Source: Sulfitobacter sp. S223 (GTDB lineage: Bacteria > Pseudomonadota > Alphaproteobacteria > Rhodobacterales > Rhodobacteraceae). Taken from it: DNA of 64,000 nt. The translations under genes were made by a program, and so were the position numbers. The first letter of the stretch is position 1. Each line of letters opens with the position of its first letter. The notes under the pieces were generated by a model. The model did not search any database. It was not told the DNA's origin and saw only the letters and a program-made list of their open reading frames with translations. The stretch lies in assembly GCF_025143825.1 (NCBI RefSeq), contig NZ_CP083560.1, forward strand, positions 3,224,001 through 3,288,000, in the 5' to 3' direction. This document shows, piece after piece, positions 8,631 through 16,589 of the stretch.

Positions 8631-9874
8631 CGCTACGGTGGGCAATCTTTGCGGTGACAATATGCCTGTTCGGTGCGGCAAAAGCAGCCGAGTTTCGCCA
8701 AGAGGCTGGCCGTGGCTGGCAGGCGCTTGAAGCTGCGATAGCCTCTGGGCAGGTCGGCGCTGGCGATACCGTTGTACTTGAGCGCGGCAGCCACGGCGTC
8801 TTGGTATTGGAAGGGCTGCATTTCGACCCCGCGTTGACCTTTCGCGGGGCCGCTGGTGCGCATGTTCAGGCGGTTTTGGTACAGGACGCTTCGGGATTGG
8901 TGATCCGCGATCTAGCGGTGTGGCCAACAGCCGACATCGCCCAGAAGGCCGTTGTCCTGTCCAGACCCAACACCAACAGCATCGTTTTCGAGGGGCTTGA
9001 TGTCCGTAGTCGTGAAGATGCCGCGCGCAATTATCTTGATTGGTCCCTTTCAGAATGGCTCTCATTAAAGGGCATCGGTGGCGTGCGAATTGAGGGCGCT
9101 AACAGCGGCGTTTTCGACAGCCAGATTACGGCAACAGGTTTCGCCATCACCGCCCTTGGCCCCGCAGCACGCATCGAAGGAAATCACGTTCGCGGGTTCA
9201 CAGGCGATGCCATGCGTGCACTGGCCGATGATTCAGTTGTCAGCGGCAACACCGTGCAGGACTGCATCAAAGTGGATGACAACCACGATGACGGTTTTCA
9301 GGCCTGGGCACCACGGGACGGCAGCGGCCCCTTGCGGGGACTACGGATCGAGGGCAACCGGATACTGGAATGGCGCGGCCCCAAGGCCCATCCGTTGCGC
9401 TGTCGCTTGCAGGGGATCGGCTTGTTCGACGGCCCCTATGAAAACCTGACGATAGCCAACAATCTGGTTGAGGTGACAGGATATCACGGAATCTCTTTGT
9501 ACGGTGCGAGCACGTCACGGATCGTCAATAATACCGTGGTGCATCCAGATGGCCAAGCGAAGGATTATCCGTGGATAATGCTTCAGGATGCCAAGGGTGG
9601 TCAGCTTGCATGGCAAAACCTATTAGCCAACAATCTAGCTGCGCGGTTCTCGATCAGAACGAAACTGCCACCTGATCAACCGAAAGGGACGAATGTCACG
9701 GTCTCCGATCCGGCAGCCATCTTTCGCGATGCGGCCGGTGGCGATTACCGGTTGCTGCCGTCATCGGACCTTACAAGCGCGGGCGTAAAAGGGCGTGGCC
9801 CGGCCCAGGATATTGACGGGACCCGACGCCCGCAAGGCGCCGGAATAGATCTGGGCGCATTCGAAACCAGATAG
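8627..9874 (+). CDS. Exported right-handed beta-helix repeat protein (pectate-lyase-like fold)
   Basis: 415 residues. The N-terminus has a Sec signal peptide (short basic start, hydrophobic run, cleavage near AAKAAEF around residue 20). The body shows repeated short motifs of the type RIEGNxI, VSGNTVxD, RIVNNTVV and NNLVEVTGYHGISLYG, which are rungs of a parallel beta-helix as in polysaccharide lyases, epimerases and copper-type NosD proteins. The C-terminus ends with DIDGTRRPQGAGIDLGAFE, a common tail of such proteins. It may cleave or epimerise a polysaccharide or only bind it; I see no decisive catalytic motif. The start at 8627 overlaps the glycosyltransferase stop. Co-transcription with the glycosyltransferase suggests a role in maturing the same glycan. 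Confidence 0.8.
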   Translation: MTLRWAIFAVTICLFGAAKAAEFRQEAGRGWQALEAAIASGQVGAGDTVVLERGSHGVLVLEGLHFDPALTFRGAAGAHVQAVLVQDASGLVIRDLAVWPTADIAQKAVVLSRPNTNSIVFEGLDVRSREDAARNYLDWSLSEWLSLKGIGGVRIEGANSGVFDSQITATGFAITALGPAARIEGNHVRGFTGDAMRALADDSVVSGNTVQDCIKVDDNHDDGFQAWAPRDGSGPLRGLRIEGNRILEWRGPKAHPLRCRLQGIGLFDGPYENLTIANNLVEVTGYHGISLYGASTSRIVNNTVVHPDGQAKDYPWIMLQDAKGGQLAWQNLLANNLAARFSIRTKLPPDQPKGTNVTVSDPAAIFRDAAGGDYRLLPSSDLTSAGVKGRGPAQDIDGTRRPQGAGIDLGAFETR

Positions 9875-10221
9875 TTCGTCATATTCGATGCCATTTAATC
9901 TGGAATACCCAGTTGGATGATGCGCTGCGCATGCATCAGGCAGTCAGACGCCACAATGACGCTTTGGTGGAAAAAGCGGCAGGTTTGAATTAAAAATTCA
10001 CTTTTTGACTCTGATGGTTTTGTTTCCCCTTCCGGCTCAGGCTGTCGTCATTAAGGCGCTTCTTCCCTCCGGTATGCCTTATGATCTCAACGCAAGTCTG
10101 CCGATCGCGTGGCGGGCCTTTCCAGACACAACAGCACCAGTGCCGCCTCAACTTAAAACTCTAGTTTCTGCAAAGTCTCCGTTAAGCTTGGGCCAGAATC
10201 GACAACAAGGGGGAACATGAC
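9875..10221. other. Intergenic region of about 350 bases
   Basis: No convincing gene. A 71-codon open frame (10005-10220) begins with a hydrophobic stretch but has no ribosome site or recognisable homologue, so it is left out. Between 9910 and 9993 one frame reads QLDDALRMHQAVRRHNDAL and ends at a stop without a usable start, which looks like the tail of a lost gene. AAGGGGG at 10207-10213 is the ribosome site of the following PhoX gene. I looked for a Pho box and found only one half-site-like CTGTCGT near 10042, with no second half at the right distance. Confidence 0.5.
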
Positions 10222-11901
10222 ATGATCAAGCGACATCTATTCACCACCGCGGCGGTTATTGCGATGCTGCCGGTTTTAGCAACGGCCGAAGTTACGCTAA
10301 CGCGGATCGCAACGATGCCTGACGGGGCAGAAGTAACCGGTATTTCGACAAACGCCATTGGCGATTTGTTTCTGAACGCTCAGCACCCGGGCGGCAAGAA
10401 TACGTTTAAAGATGACGCGCCAGCTGCACTGGTTGGCTATGTAACCGGGTTTGACCCATCGGCCCCCACGATGTCTATTCCAGCGGAAAATGCACGCGGC
10501 GGGGTCAGTACAAATTCGGGTAAGTATGTGGTTTTCGCCAAAGCGGGGGACACCTTGGGCAACGGTCAGCTCTTTGGTGGTGTTTATGATGCTGCCGGAG
10601 AATTGATGTATGTCTCGAACACGCCCGATTTTAACGGCTTTGTTCCCACTGGCGCCAACACAGCATATCTTTACACGGGATGGGAAGGTGCCGGCCGTGA
10701 CGGCGCAAGCGCGGTCTCAAAGGTGAGCCTGACAAGGAACGATGGCCAGTGGGCAGCTGATCTGGCATCTTCGAAAATGCTGGATCTTGCATCGGTCGAC
10801 GGTGGTGCTGTGCTATGTTCCGGCATCGTAACGCCTTGGGGCACACCGCTATTGGCTGAGGAGTATTTCTTCTACAATTCGGCCACTTGGAACCACCCCG
10901 ACAATCATGATGACGATGAACGTGCCAGCTTTCAGGGCGGCAATGACATCAACTATATCAAGCCCAAGAACATGTCACAGTACATCGGCAAAATGGCGAA
11001 CCCTTATCGGTATGGCTATATGATCGAAATCAACAATGCGGCCACTGCTGACAGTGAAGAGCTGGTCAAACACTATGCGACCGGCCGTCTGTCGCATGAA
11101 ACTGCAGCGATCATGCCAGACAATAAAACAGTCTATATGACCGATGACGATAGCGCTGTTTACAGTCATGAAACATACAACACAGCCTCTGGTGGTGTCT
11201 TTTTCAAGTTCGTCGCTGACGTTGCTGGTGATCTAAGCAGCGGCACGCTGTTTGCGGCAAAACTAACTCAGGACGACAGCACCGATCCGGCGATTACAGG
11301 CTTTGACGTCACTTGGGTCAAGCTTGGTCATTCCAATAACGCCGATATTGAAACCTGGATTGCTGAATATGACAACGTGCAGGTCGCCGATTATGTGGAT
11401 GGCCAGACCAGCTATGTGTCCGATGATCAAATCCGTGCGCATGCTGCTGGCACTGCACCAGACAACCGCGCCGCGTTTCTCGAATCGCGCCGGACTGCTG
11501 CCGCCATGGGGGCGACCAATGAGTGGGACAAACTTGAGGGCGTCACCTCTCATGGGAAGACCGTCTATCTTGGTGTGTCTGCGCTGTCCTTTACGATGGA
11601 TGAAAGCTGGGGTCACAAAGACTGGTCGACAGGTATTATAGACACCGGTGTTGCAGGCGATATCGCACTGAATGCCGAAGGCTGCGGCGCGACCTATGTC
11701 GCGACCACAGGGGATGATTACAACATCACCCGCCTGGACCCATATGTCGTTGGCAAAACGGATGCCGAAGGCCGCTGCGATGCCAACCTGCCAGCAAATC
11801 CAGACAACATCCTGACGTTGAACGATGGTACACTTCTTATCGGTGAAGACGCCGGCAAGAAGCGGCATGACGTTGATATGCTGTGGATGGCTAAACGCTA
11901 A
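10222..11901 (+). CDS. PhoX-family alkaline phosphatase-like protein (DUF839)
   Basis: 559 residues. PhoX enzymes are periplasmic Fe/Ca-dependent phosphomonoesterases that release phosphate from organic phosphates. Features fitting the family are NPDNILTLNDGTLLIGEDAG close to the C-terminus, EKLEGVTSHG-like and TVYMTDDDSAVYSHE segments, and a beta-propeller-like spacing of short repeats. A signal peptide is present, cleaved near ATAEV around residue 22; it has KR rather than twin Arg, so it looks Sec-type, whereas classical PhoX proteins use the Tat route. A strong AAGGGGG ribosome site lies 8 bases before the ATG. The gene stands alone, followed by a compound hairpin. The presence of the family is well supported; the exact substrate and metal content are not shown. 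Confidence 0.75.
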   Translation: MIKRHLFTTAAVIAMLPVLATAEVTLTRIATMPDGAEVTGISTNAIGDLFLNAQHPGGKNTFKDDAPAALVGYVTGFDPSAPTMSIPAENARGGVSTNSGKYVVFAKAGDTLGNGQLFGGVYDAAGELMYVSNTPDFNGFVPTGANTAYLYTGWEGAGRDGASAVSKVSLTRNDGQWAADLASSKMLDLASVDGGAVLCSGIVTPWGTPLLAEEYFFYNSATWNHPDNHDDDERASFQGGNDINYIKPKNMSQYIGKMANPYRYGYMIEINNAATADSEELVKHYATGRLSHETAAIMPDNKTVYMTDDDSAVYSHETYNTASGGVFFKFVADVAGDLSSGTLFAAKLTQDDSTDPAITGFDVTWVKLGHSNNADIETWIAEYDNVQVADYVDGQTSYVSDDQIRAHAAGTAPDNRAAFLESRRTAAAMGATNEWDKLEGVTSHGKTVYLGVSALSFTMDESWGHKDWSTGIIDTGVAGDIALNAEGCGATYVATTGDDYNITRLDPYVVGKTDAEGRCDANLPANPDNILTLNDGTLLIGEDAGKKRHDVDMLWMAKR

Positions 11902-11910
11902 CCTAAGTTC

Positions 11911-11971
11911 AAAGTGGCGCTGATGCGGCTGTTTTCTGCAAAGGTAAAACAGTCACTTTCGGCGCCACTTT
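11911..11971 (+). terminator. Compound hairpin after the PhoX gene
   Basis: Ten bases after the PhoX stop, a perfect 10-base outer stem (AAAGTGGCGC at 11911-11920 with GCGCCACTTT at 11962-11971) encloses a second 7-base stem (CTGTTTT at 11929-11935 with AAAACAG at 11946-11952). The bases between the two stems are 8 and 9 long, giving a two-tier hairpin. There is no T-run after it on the plus strand, so it is not a textbook intrinsic terminator; it may be a 3'-end stabiliser or a factor-assisted end. Position between a plus-strand and a minus-strand gene fits a shared end structure. Confidence 0.5.
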
Positions 11972-12062
11972 CAGATCGAGTTGCTGCTCTATAAAGGCGT
12001 CGTGAATGCGCATAGACAGTCCCAACTGACATCTGTTCGAACTTGGCCACAATTTGTCGGGC

Positions 12063-12995
12063 CTACGCCAAGTCTTCTTTCCAAACCGGATTGGACCATG
12101 CGCGTTTGCCCGCGCTGTCTATCACTGTTACACGCAGCCAGTCGCTGGCCCCGAAGCGATCAAGCGGAATACGGGTCGAGGTCATAGAAACGCCATGCAC
12201 GGCCACTGCGGCGGAACCTTGTCCCTGTACAATCACGCTTTTCACGGCAGAGCTTTGCACAGTCACGTGGCCGTCTTCCCACTGTATACCGCTCAAGTCA
12301 GGTCCGGTCGTGCTGTAATGATGGCCCGCTTTCAGAGCCTCAAGAAGTGCTTCTGGCGAATTTTCTCTGGCTTTGACCATAACCCAGCCGCCAAAGTGAT
12401 CCGGCTCTGAAAAATGCGCGTCATCCGTGGCACACAGCGAAAGTTTACACCCTTCTGACAGCAATTGGTCCAATGTGTAAAAGCCGTGCGGCCGGTCACA
12501 TCCCATGGCGCATCCGTGATTATAGACCTCCACTGCATGCGCGGCCTTGATGGTGCGTGCATCCGCAGTGGTAAGTCCGGACCATTCGGGATGCGCAATG
12601 GCAACAAAGGCCCCTGCCGCGCGGGCGCGGGCAGCCAGCTCGGCGCCGGCTTCCTGATCGGGACGCACATGAAAATCCGGCGCATTCGGCCGCACGAAAT
12701 CCATCGGAAGACCAACCGCCAAAATGTGCCACAACTCCCCATTCTCCATCGCGCCAGAGTGAAGTTCAGCGCCGAGGATGGTGGTGAAATCACTATCCCG
12801 ATATGCGCGGGTATCGGTCAGCGGATAGTCGTAGCGTCCGATAAAGTGATCCGTCAAAGCAATGAAATCATATCCCTCTGCCTTATACCTCCGACACACT
12901 TCTGCCGGTTCAAGAATGCCATCAGACCGGGTTGAATGGGTATGCAGATTGCCGCGCCAGAAGGTACCCGGCAGGGAGAAAATGTCAGTATACAT
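12063..12995 (-). CDS. PHP-domain metal-dependent phosphoesterase
   Basis: 310 residues of the polymerase-and-histidinol-phosphatase (PHP) family. NLHTHSTRSDG at residues 16-26 gives the first metal ligands (H18, H20, D25), FIALTDH at 44-50 gives the next, and later HPEW and CATDDAHF segments carry the remaining His and Asp. Such stand-alone proteins hydrolyse phosphate esters, for example nucleotide 3',5'-bisphosphates or oligonucleotides, in the cytoplasm; the specific substrate is unknown. No signal peptide. It is divergent from the TPR gene, with 75 bases between their starts. Its stop lies 92 bases past the compound hairpin of the PhoX gene, on the opposite strand. Confidence 0.82.
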   Translation of the reverse strand: MYTDIFSLPGTFWRGNLHTHSTRSDGILEPAEVCRRYKAEGYDFIALTDHFIGRYDYPLTDTRAYRDSDFTTILGAELHSGAMENGELWHILAVGLPMDFVRPNAPDFHVRPDQEAGAELAARARAAGAFVAIAHPEWSGLTTADARTIKAAHAVEVYNHGCAMGCDRPHGFYTLDQLLSEGCKLSLCATDDAHFSEPDHFGGWVMVKARENSPEALLEALKAGHHYSTTGPDLSGIQWEDGHVTVQSSAVKSVIVQGQGSAAVAVHGVSMTSTRIPLDRFGASDWLRVTVIDSAGKRAWSNPVWKEDLA

Positions 12996-13070
12996 GAAAC
13001 ATCCTGTGATTTTTCATATGGTTGTGACGTAGGTGTGTGAAACTGCTGTGACAAACTGCGGAGAAACGTC

Positions 13071-13640
13071 ATGACTGATCAGAAAAAACTGGGGCCGCTT
13101 CTGGCTGCGCAGGACTGGGAAGCCGCAGAACGTCTTTTGCGCCGTTTGGCCAAAGGCAAAACCGCCCCGCCGGAAGTTTTCTATAACCTTGCCAAAGTAT
13201 TGGAAGCCGCAGGCAAGCCCGCGCAAATGGCCGTCTGGCTTAGGCGGGCAGTTGCGCTGAATCCGCGCTATGCCATTGCGTGGTTTGAACTGGGGCGTGC
13301 GGCCCTAAATGCCAACGATCTGGAACAGGCCTATGGCGCGTTCCAACGCGCTGTAGATCTGGATGACAAAGATGCAGATGCGCAGCGAAATCTGGGGCGC
13401 ATCGCCTTGCGTTTAGGGCAATGGGACAAGGCCTTGATGTGCTTTTCTGACCAGCCGGATGTGGAGGCCCAGATTACCCTCTACCGCATCAAAGTGGAAA
13501 AGGGAGAACCGGATAAGGCCTTGCGCGACAGGCTTTTGCAGGACCATTCATGGCGTCCGGAAGTCATCAAGATGCTGACGCGCACGGCAAAAGGGTCCCT
13601 CCCCTTGCGCCTGACTATAAATACAACGCGCCCGCGTTAA
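13071..13640 (+). CDS. Small TPR-repeat protein
   Basis: 189 residues made mainly of tetratricopeptide helices: VFYNLAKVLEAAGK, AIAWFELGRAALNANDLEQAYGAFQ and DAQRNLGRIALRLGQWDKALM segments are three clear repeats with the usual Gly, Ala and Tyr positions. TPR proteins act as protein-binding scaffolds. No signal peptide or membrane segment, so it is probably cytoplasmic. It starts with an ATG 8 bases after GGAGAA (13060-13065) and is divergent from the PHP protein. Partner and function cannot be inferred. Confidence 0.75.
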   Translation: MTDQKKLGPLLAAQDWEAAERLLRRLAKGKTAPPEVFYNLAKVLEAAGKPAQMAVWLRRAVALNPRYAIAWFELGRAALNANDLEQAYGAFQRAVDLDDKDADAQRNLGRIALRLGQWDKALMCFSDQPDVEAQITLYRIKVEKGEPDKALRDRLLQDHSWRPEVIKMLTRTAKGSLPLRLTINTTRPR

Positions 13641-13659
13641 TCAGGCGCAACAGCTCACG

Positions 13660-14373
13660 TCAATCCGGCAAAACACGCCCTTTCCCGGATTGGCGAAACG
13701 ATTTGCGATAATGCCCGGCCTTAAGTCCGAGGTCCTCTTGCATCTTACGGTTACTCGCGACCTGCTCAGGGGTCATCGAGCAAACCTCCAGCGCGATTTC
13801 TTTCTGAACTGGCACGGCTTGTGCAATCGGCGTGCCTTTGCGGATCACCCCTTCGAAACCCGGCTTTAGCAGCGCAGGGAAATGCACGTACCCATCCTTG
13901 AACCCGTCACAATCAACAACACCGCCCAAGGTTGTGAACGGTAAATCTGGGTAGCCTTGCGGATGTATAAACATCAATGACCACTCTGATGGCGTTTCGA
14001 GTGTCCAGTAATTGATGAATTTCAGGATCAGCTCACGCTGCGCATAAGGTGTTCCGTCAGCTTGTTCTGGCACATGCACACCAATTGGCGCGCGGCTGAT
14101 GTCAGCGTCTGGCAGGACTGGCGGCTTCCACGCCCATGACACCTCTCCCGCTTGCACAGTGATATCGGTCGGGCAAAGGATCAGCACGCCAAGGCGCATC
14201 ATATCAATAATTGGCGGGCAATGTTTGAGTGTGCGAACCGCCGCCCCGCCCAGGGTTTCCCCCGCCACCTCTGCTGGCATTGTCGCCATCCACGCCGGAA
14301 GCGCCATGGAAGCGGGAATTGGTTTGGGCAACAGCGATTCAAGCAGCGGATGGCAACGTGCGGTGATTTTCAT
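13660..14373 (-). CDS. Protein of unknown function at the end of the polyamine-type ABC operon (DUF6065-like)
   Basis: 237 residues, no signal peptide and no membrane segment. Recognisable features are PAWMATMPAEVAGETL, TLKHCPPIIDMMRLGVLILCPTD and a Trp/Tyr-rich middle containing KFINYWTLETPSEW and FIHPQGYPD. The pattern resembles a small uncharacterised family I associate with DUF6065, but I could not check this. It starts 9 bases after the stop of the last permease gene, so it is probably part of the transporter operon, perhaps an enzyme acting on the imported compound. It converges on the TPR gene, 19 bases away. Function is unknown. Confidence 0.65.
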   Translation of the reverse strand: MKITARCHPLLESLLPKPIPASMALPAWMATMPAEVAGETLGGAAVRTLKHCPPIIDMMRLGVLILCPTDITVQAGEVSWAWKPPVLPDADISRAPIGVHVPEQADGTPYAQRELILKFINYWTLETPSEWSLMFIHPQGYPDLPFTTLGGVVDCDGFKDGYVHFPALLKPGFEGVIRKGTPIAQAVPVQKEIALEVCSMTPEQVASNRKMQEDLGLKAGHYRKSFRQSGKGRVLPD

Positions 14374-14382
14374 AACAGACGA

Positions 14383-15210
14383 TCAGCGCATTTCGCGGCG
14401 GGACACAGCAGCATGCGCAAGCGCCGCCACCACAGTGATGAGGATAATCACCGTACCAACCGCATTGATCACCGGAGGATGCCCGTTCGGGTTCCGGCTC
14501 ATCGCTCCGATCTCGGTCGCGAAGGTACAAGCGCCGCCTTTTGCGAACATGGTGGTGTTGTAGTTTTCTATCGAAGACAGCAGCGCAATCACCGCAGCCG
14601 AGGCAAGCGCGGGCAGCAAGAACGGCAGCGTGATCCGGCGGAACACATGGAAAGGAGATGCCCCGAGATCAAGGGCAGCTTCCTCAAGCTCGATAGGTTG
14701 CCGTTGCAGGCGCGCCATCAAGATCAGCAGCGGATACCCCGCAACAAATGTGACCTGCGCCATCATAACGGTGAACAATCCGGCGCCCACACCAAGCCGC
14801 CCCCAGAAAACTAAAGCCGACAATCCCAAAATAATGCCGGGTGCAAGCATCGGTGACAACAGAACCCACCAAAGCAACCCGTTTGCACGCCCCCGCCAGC
14901 GCGTCAGCAGCACCGCCCCCGACAAGCCAAGCAGCAAAGATAGCGGCACCACGATAGCAGCAACCTGAAGCGAGTTGCCAAAGCAGGCGACAAAGCGGTC
15001 GCGGTCCAACGCCCGCAGGACAGGGTCGGCACGAATGTCAGCCTCCGACATCCAGAAAAACGCGTACCATTTGCCCGTAAACCCGCGCCAATCCGTCACC
15101 GACGGGGGCGAAACGTCATTGAACGATGTGACGATCATCAAAATCAAAGGTGCAAACATGAAGGCAATGAAAGCCCACATATAACCGTTCAATATGCGCT
15201 CAGATGTCAT
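14383..15210 (-). CDS. ABC transporter permease (PotC-like, polyamine type)
   Basis: 275 residues with six membrane segments. It is the second inner-membrane subunit of a spermidine/putrescine-type importer. The EAA loop, which docks to the ATPase, is EEAALDLGASPFHVFRRITLP. The start at 15210 overlaps the stop of the first permease gene as ATGA and has GAGG 6 bases upstream; an in-frame start 69 bases earlier lies inside that gene and is rejected. A periplasmic segment of about 45 residues between the first two helices is normal for the family. Substrate assignment follows the whole operon and remains a family-level guess. Confidence 0.86.
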   Translation of the reverse strand: MTSERILNGYMWAFIAFMFAPLILMIVTSFNDVSPPSVTDWRGFTGKWYAFFWMSEADIRADPVLRALDRDRFVACFGNSLQVAAIVVPLSLLLGLSGAVLLTRWRGRANGLLWWVLLSPMLAPGIILGLSALVFWGRLGVGAGLFTVMMAQVTFVAGYPLLILMARLQRQPIELEEAALDLGASPFHVFRRITLPFLLPALASAAVIALLSSIENYNTTMFAKGGACTFATEIGAMSRNPNGHPPVINAVGTVIILITVVAALAHAAVSRREMR

Positions 15211-16589
15211 TGTACCCTCGCAAAGTCTTTGAGGCGCGTGCGCATTACCCACATGAAAACCGCCACGATCACAAAGCAAACCAATGTGTAGGAAAAGCTG
15301 TAGGCCGCACCGATGTTGGAATTTTCCGCCTCAAAAAACTTGTTATAGATTGTTTGACTGAACCATTCGGATTGCAGCCCGCGGCTGATGATCCGGGGCA
15401 CCGAAAAGGCACCTGCCGCCAGCATGAAAGTCGCAATGCAGCCGACTGCGATACCGGCTTTGGAATGGGGCATAGTAATGCGCCAGTGTACCCGCGCAGT
15501 TGAAGCACCCATATCACGGGCCGCCTCTATCTGGTTGCGGTCCAACGTATTCATCACGTTGTAGATCGGGAACACCATGAACAAGACATAGGTGTAAACG
15601 ATCACGACAAACACAGTCAGGGCCGAGCGTTTGAATTGGATCGGCTCTGTGATCGCGCCGACCCATAGCAGCACTTCATTGATCAGCCCACGATTGTCGA
15701 TGATGGAAGTCCACGCGTAGATACGCATCAATTCGACAATGGCATAGGGGATGATCAGACCCAGCATAAGCCAGACAGCGCGTTCGGGTGTTGTCGCCAA
15801 GGCGACTTTATAGGCAATGGGGTAACAGACGATCAGGGACAACAAAGTTGCGCAGATGGCAAAGAACAGCGTTCGCGCCAGAACTTCCAGACCAATCCGC
15901 TGATAGCTATTGCCGTCTTTTGTGAACCGCAGACCGATAAGGCTCAGCGCTTTGGATGCCCAGGCGGCATCGCTTTGGGCTTGGGCTTCGGCGGTACGGG
16001 GGATCATCACAGGCTTGCCGATCGCCGTGAAATTGCCGAACCCCAACTGAGAGGCATTCGCCTCTGCTTCTTGCAGAGTAGTGTAGAGCTGCGCGGCGAT
16101 CTGTTCGATCTGGCGAGCCGTCTCTATCTGGTCGGGGATAGGCGCGTCTGCCGGGACGCTCAGCGCGGGTAGGTCATAAAGCTGGTCCAGAAAGGCGCGC
16201 TCACCACTTTCGCGGACCATCTTGCGGTGGGTGGTCGCCCGGTCGCATTGCAAGATATAGGGCCGTGCAGCACCTGCATTCAGCGTGGGCGAAGCCATGC
16301 CTGACATCGAAGGAATCGCCATGCCGGTTGCCGAAGGAATGGCCACCCCACCGCTTTCTGCGGAAGCCTCCGTTGGCTCCAGATAATGCCCAAGGATGTT
16401 CACGCAATTGGCCGCGTCACGTTCCAATGATCCTGCAACAGAACTGTCCAGCTGGCGCGCGGGTTTGGTCATTGCACGTTCAAGCATCGCCAGTTGTGGC
16501 AGGATGATCAGGACCAGCGCCCATGCAACTACACAGGCGAAGAAAATCGCCGTCAGACCTTTGCCAAAGCTTTGGAAGAGGCCGTTCAT
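15207..16589 (-). CDS. ABC transporter permease (PotB-like) with a large periplasmic insert
   Basis: 460 residues, far longer than the usual 280-310 of PotB proteins. Helix 1 is at about residues 12-32; residues 35 to about 235 form an extra hydrophilic domain before the second helix. This insert contains a short Pro/Met-rich repeat at 80-104 (GVAIPSAT, GMAIPSMS, GMASPTLN) and two cysteines near 62 and 114. The remaining part is a normal permease with the EAA loop EAARDMGASTARVHWRITMP. It overlaps the ATPase stop upstream and the second permease downstream as ATGA pairs, so all are translated together. The insert may help capture the substrate or contact the binding protein; this is inference. 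Confidence 0.85.
   Translation of the reverse strand: MNGLFQSFGKGLTAIFFACVVAWALVLIILPQLAMLERAMTKPARQLDSSVAGSLERDAANCVNILGHYLEPTEASAESGGVAIPSATGMAIPSMSGMASPTLNAGAARPYILQCDRATTHRKMVRESGERAFLDQLYDLPALSVPADAPIPDQIETARQIEQIAAQLYTTLQEAEANASQLGFGNFTAIGKPVMIPRTAEAQAQSDAAWASKALSLIGLRFTKDGNSYQRIGLEVLARTLFFAICATLLSLIVCYPIAYKVALATTPERAVWLMLGLIIPYAIVELMRIYAWTSIIDNRGLINEVLLWVGAITEPIQFKRSALTVFVVIVYTYVLFMVFPIYNVMNTLDRNQIEAARDMGASTARVHWRITMPHSKAGIAVGCIATFMLAAGAFSVPRIISRGLQSEWFSQTIYNKFFEAENSNIGAAYSFSYTLVCFVIVAVFMWVMRTRLKDFARVQ

Noticed and set aside
10030..10060. Possible Pho box before the PhoX gene
   Set aside because: Only one CTGTC-like half-site is present; the position 11 bases away does not match the second half.
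10005..10220. 71-codon open frame with a signal-like start
   Set aside because: No ribosome site, no recognisable family, and it ends right in front of the PhoX start.
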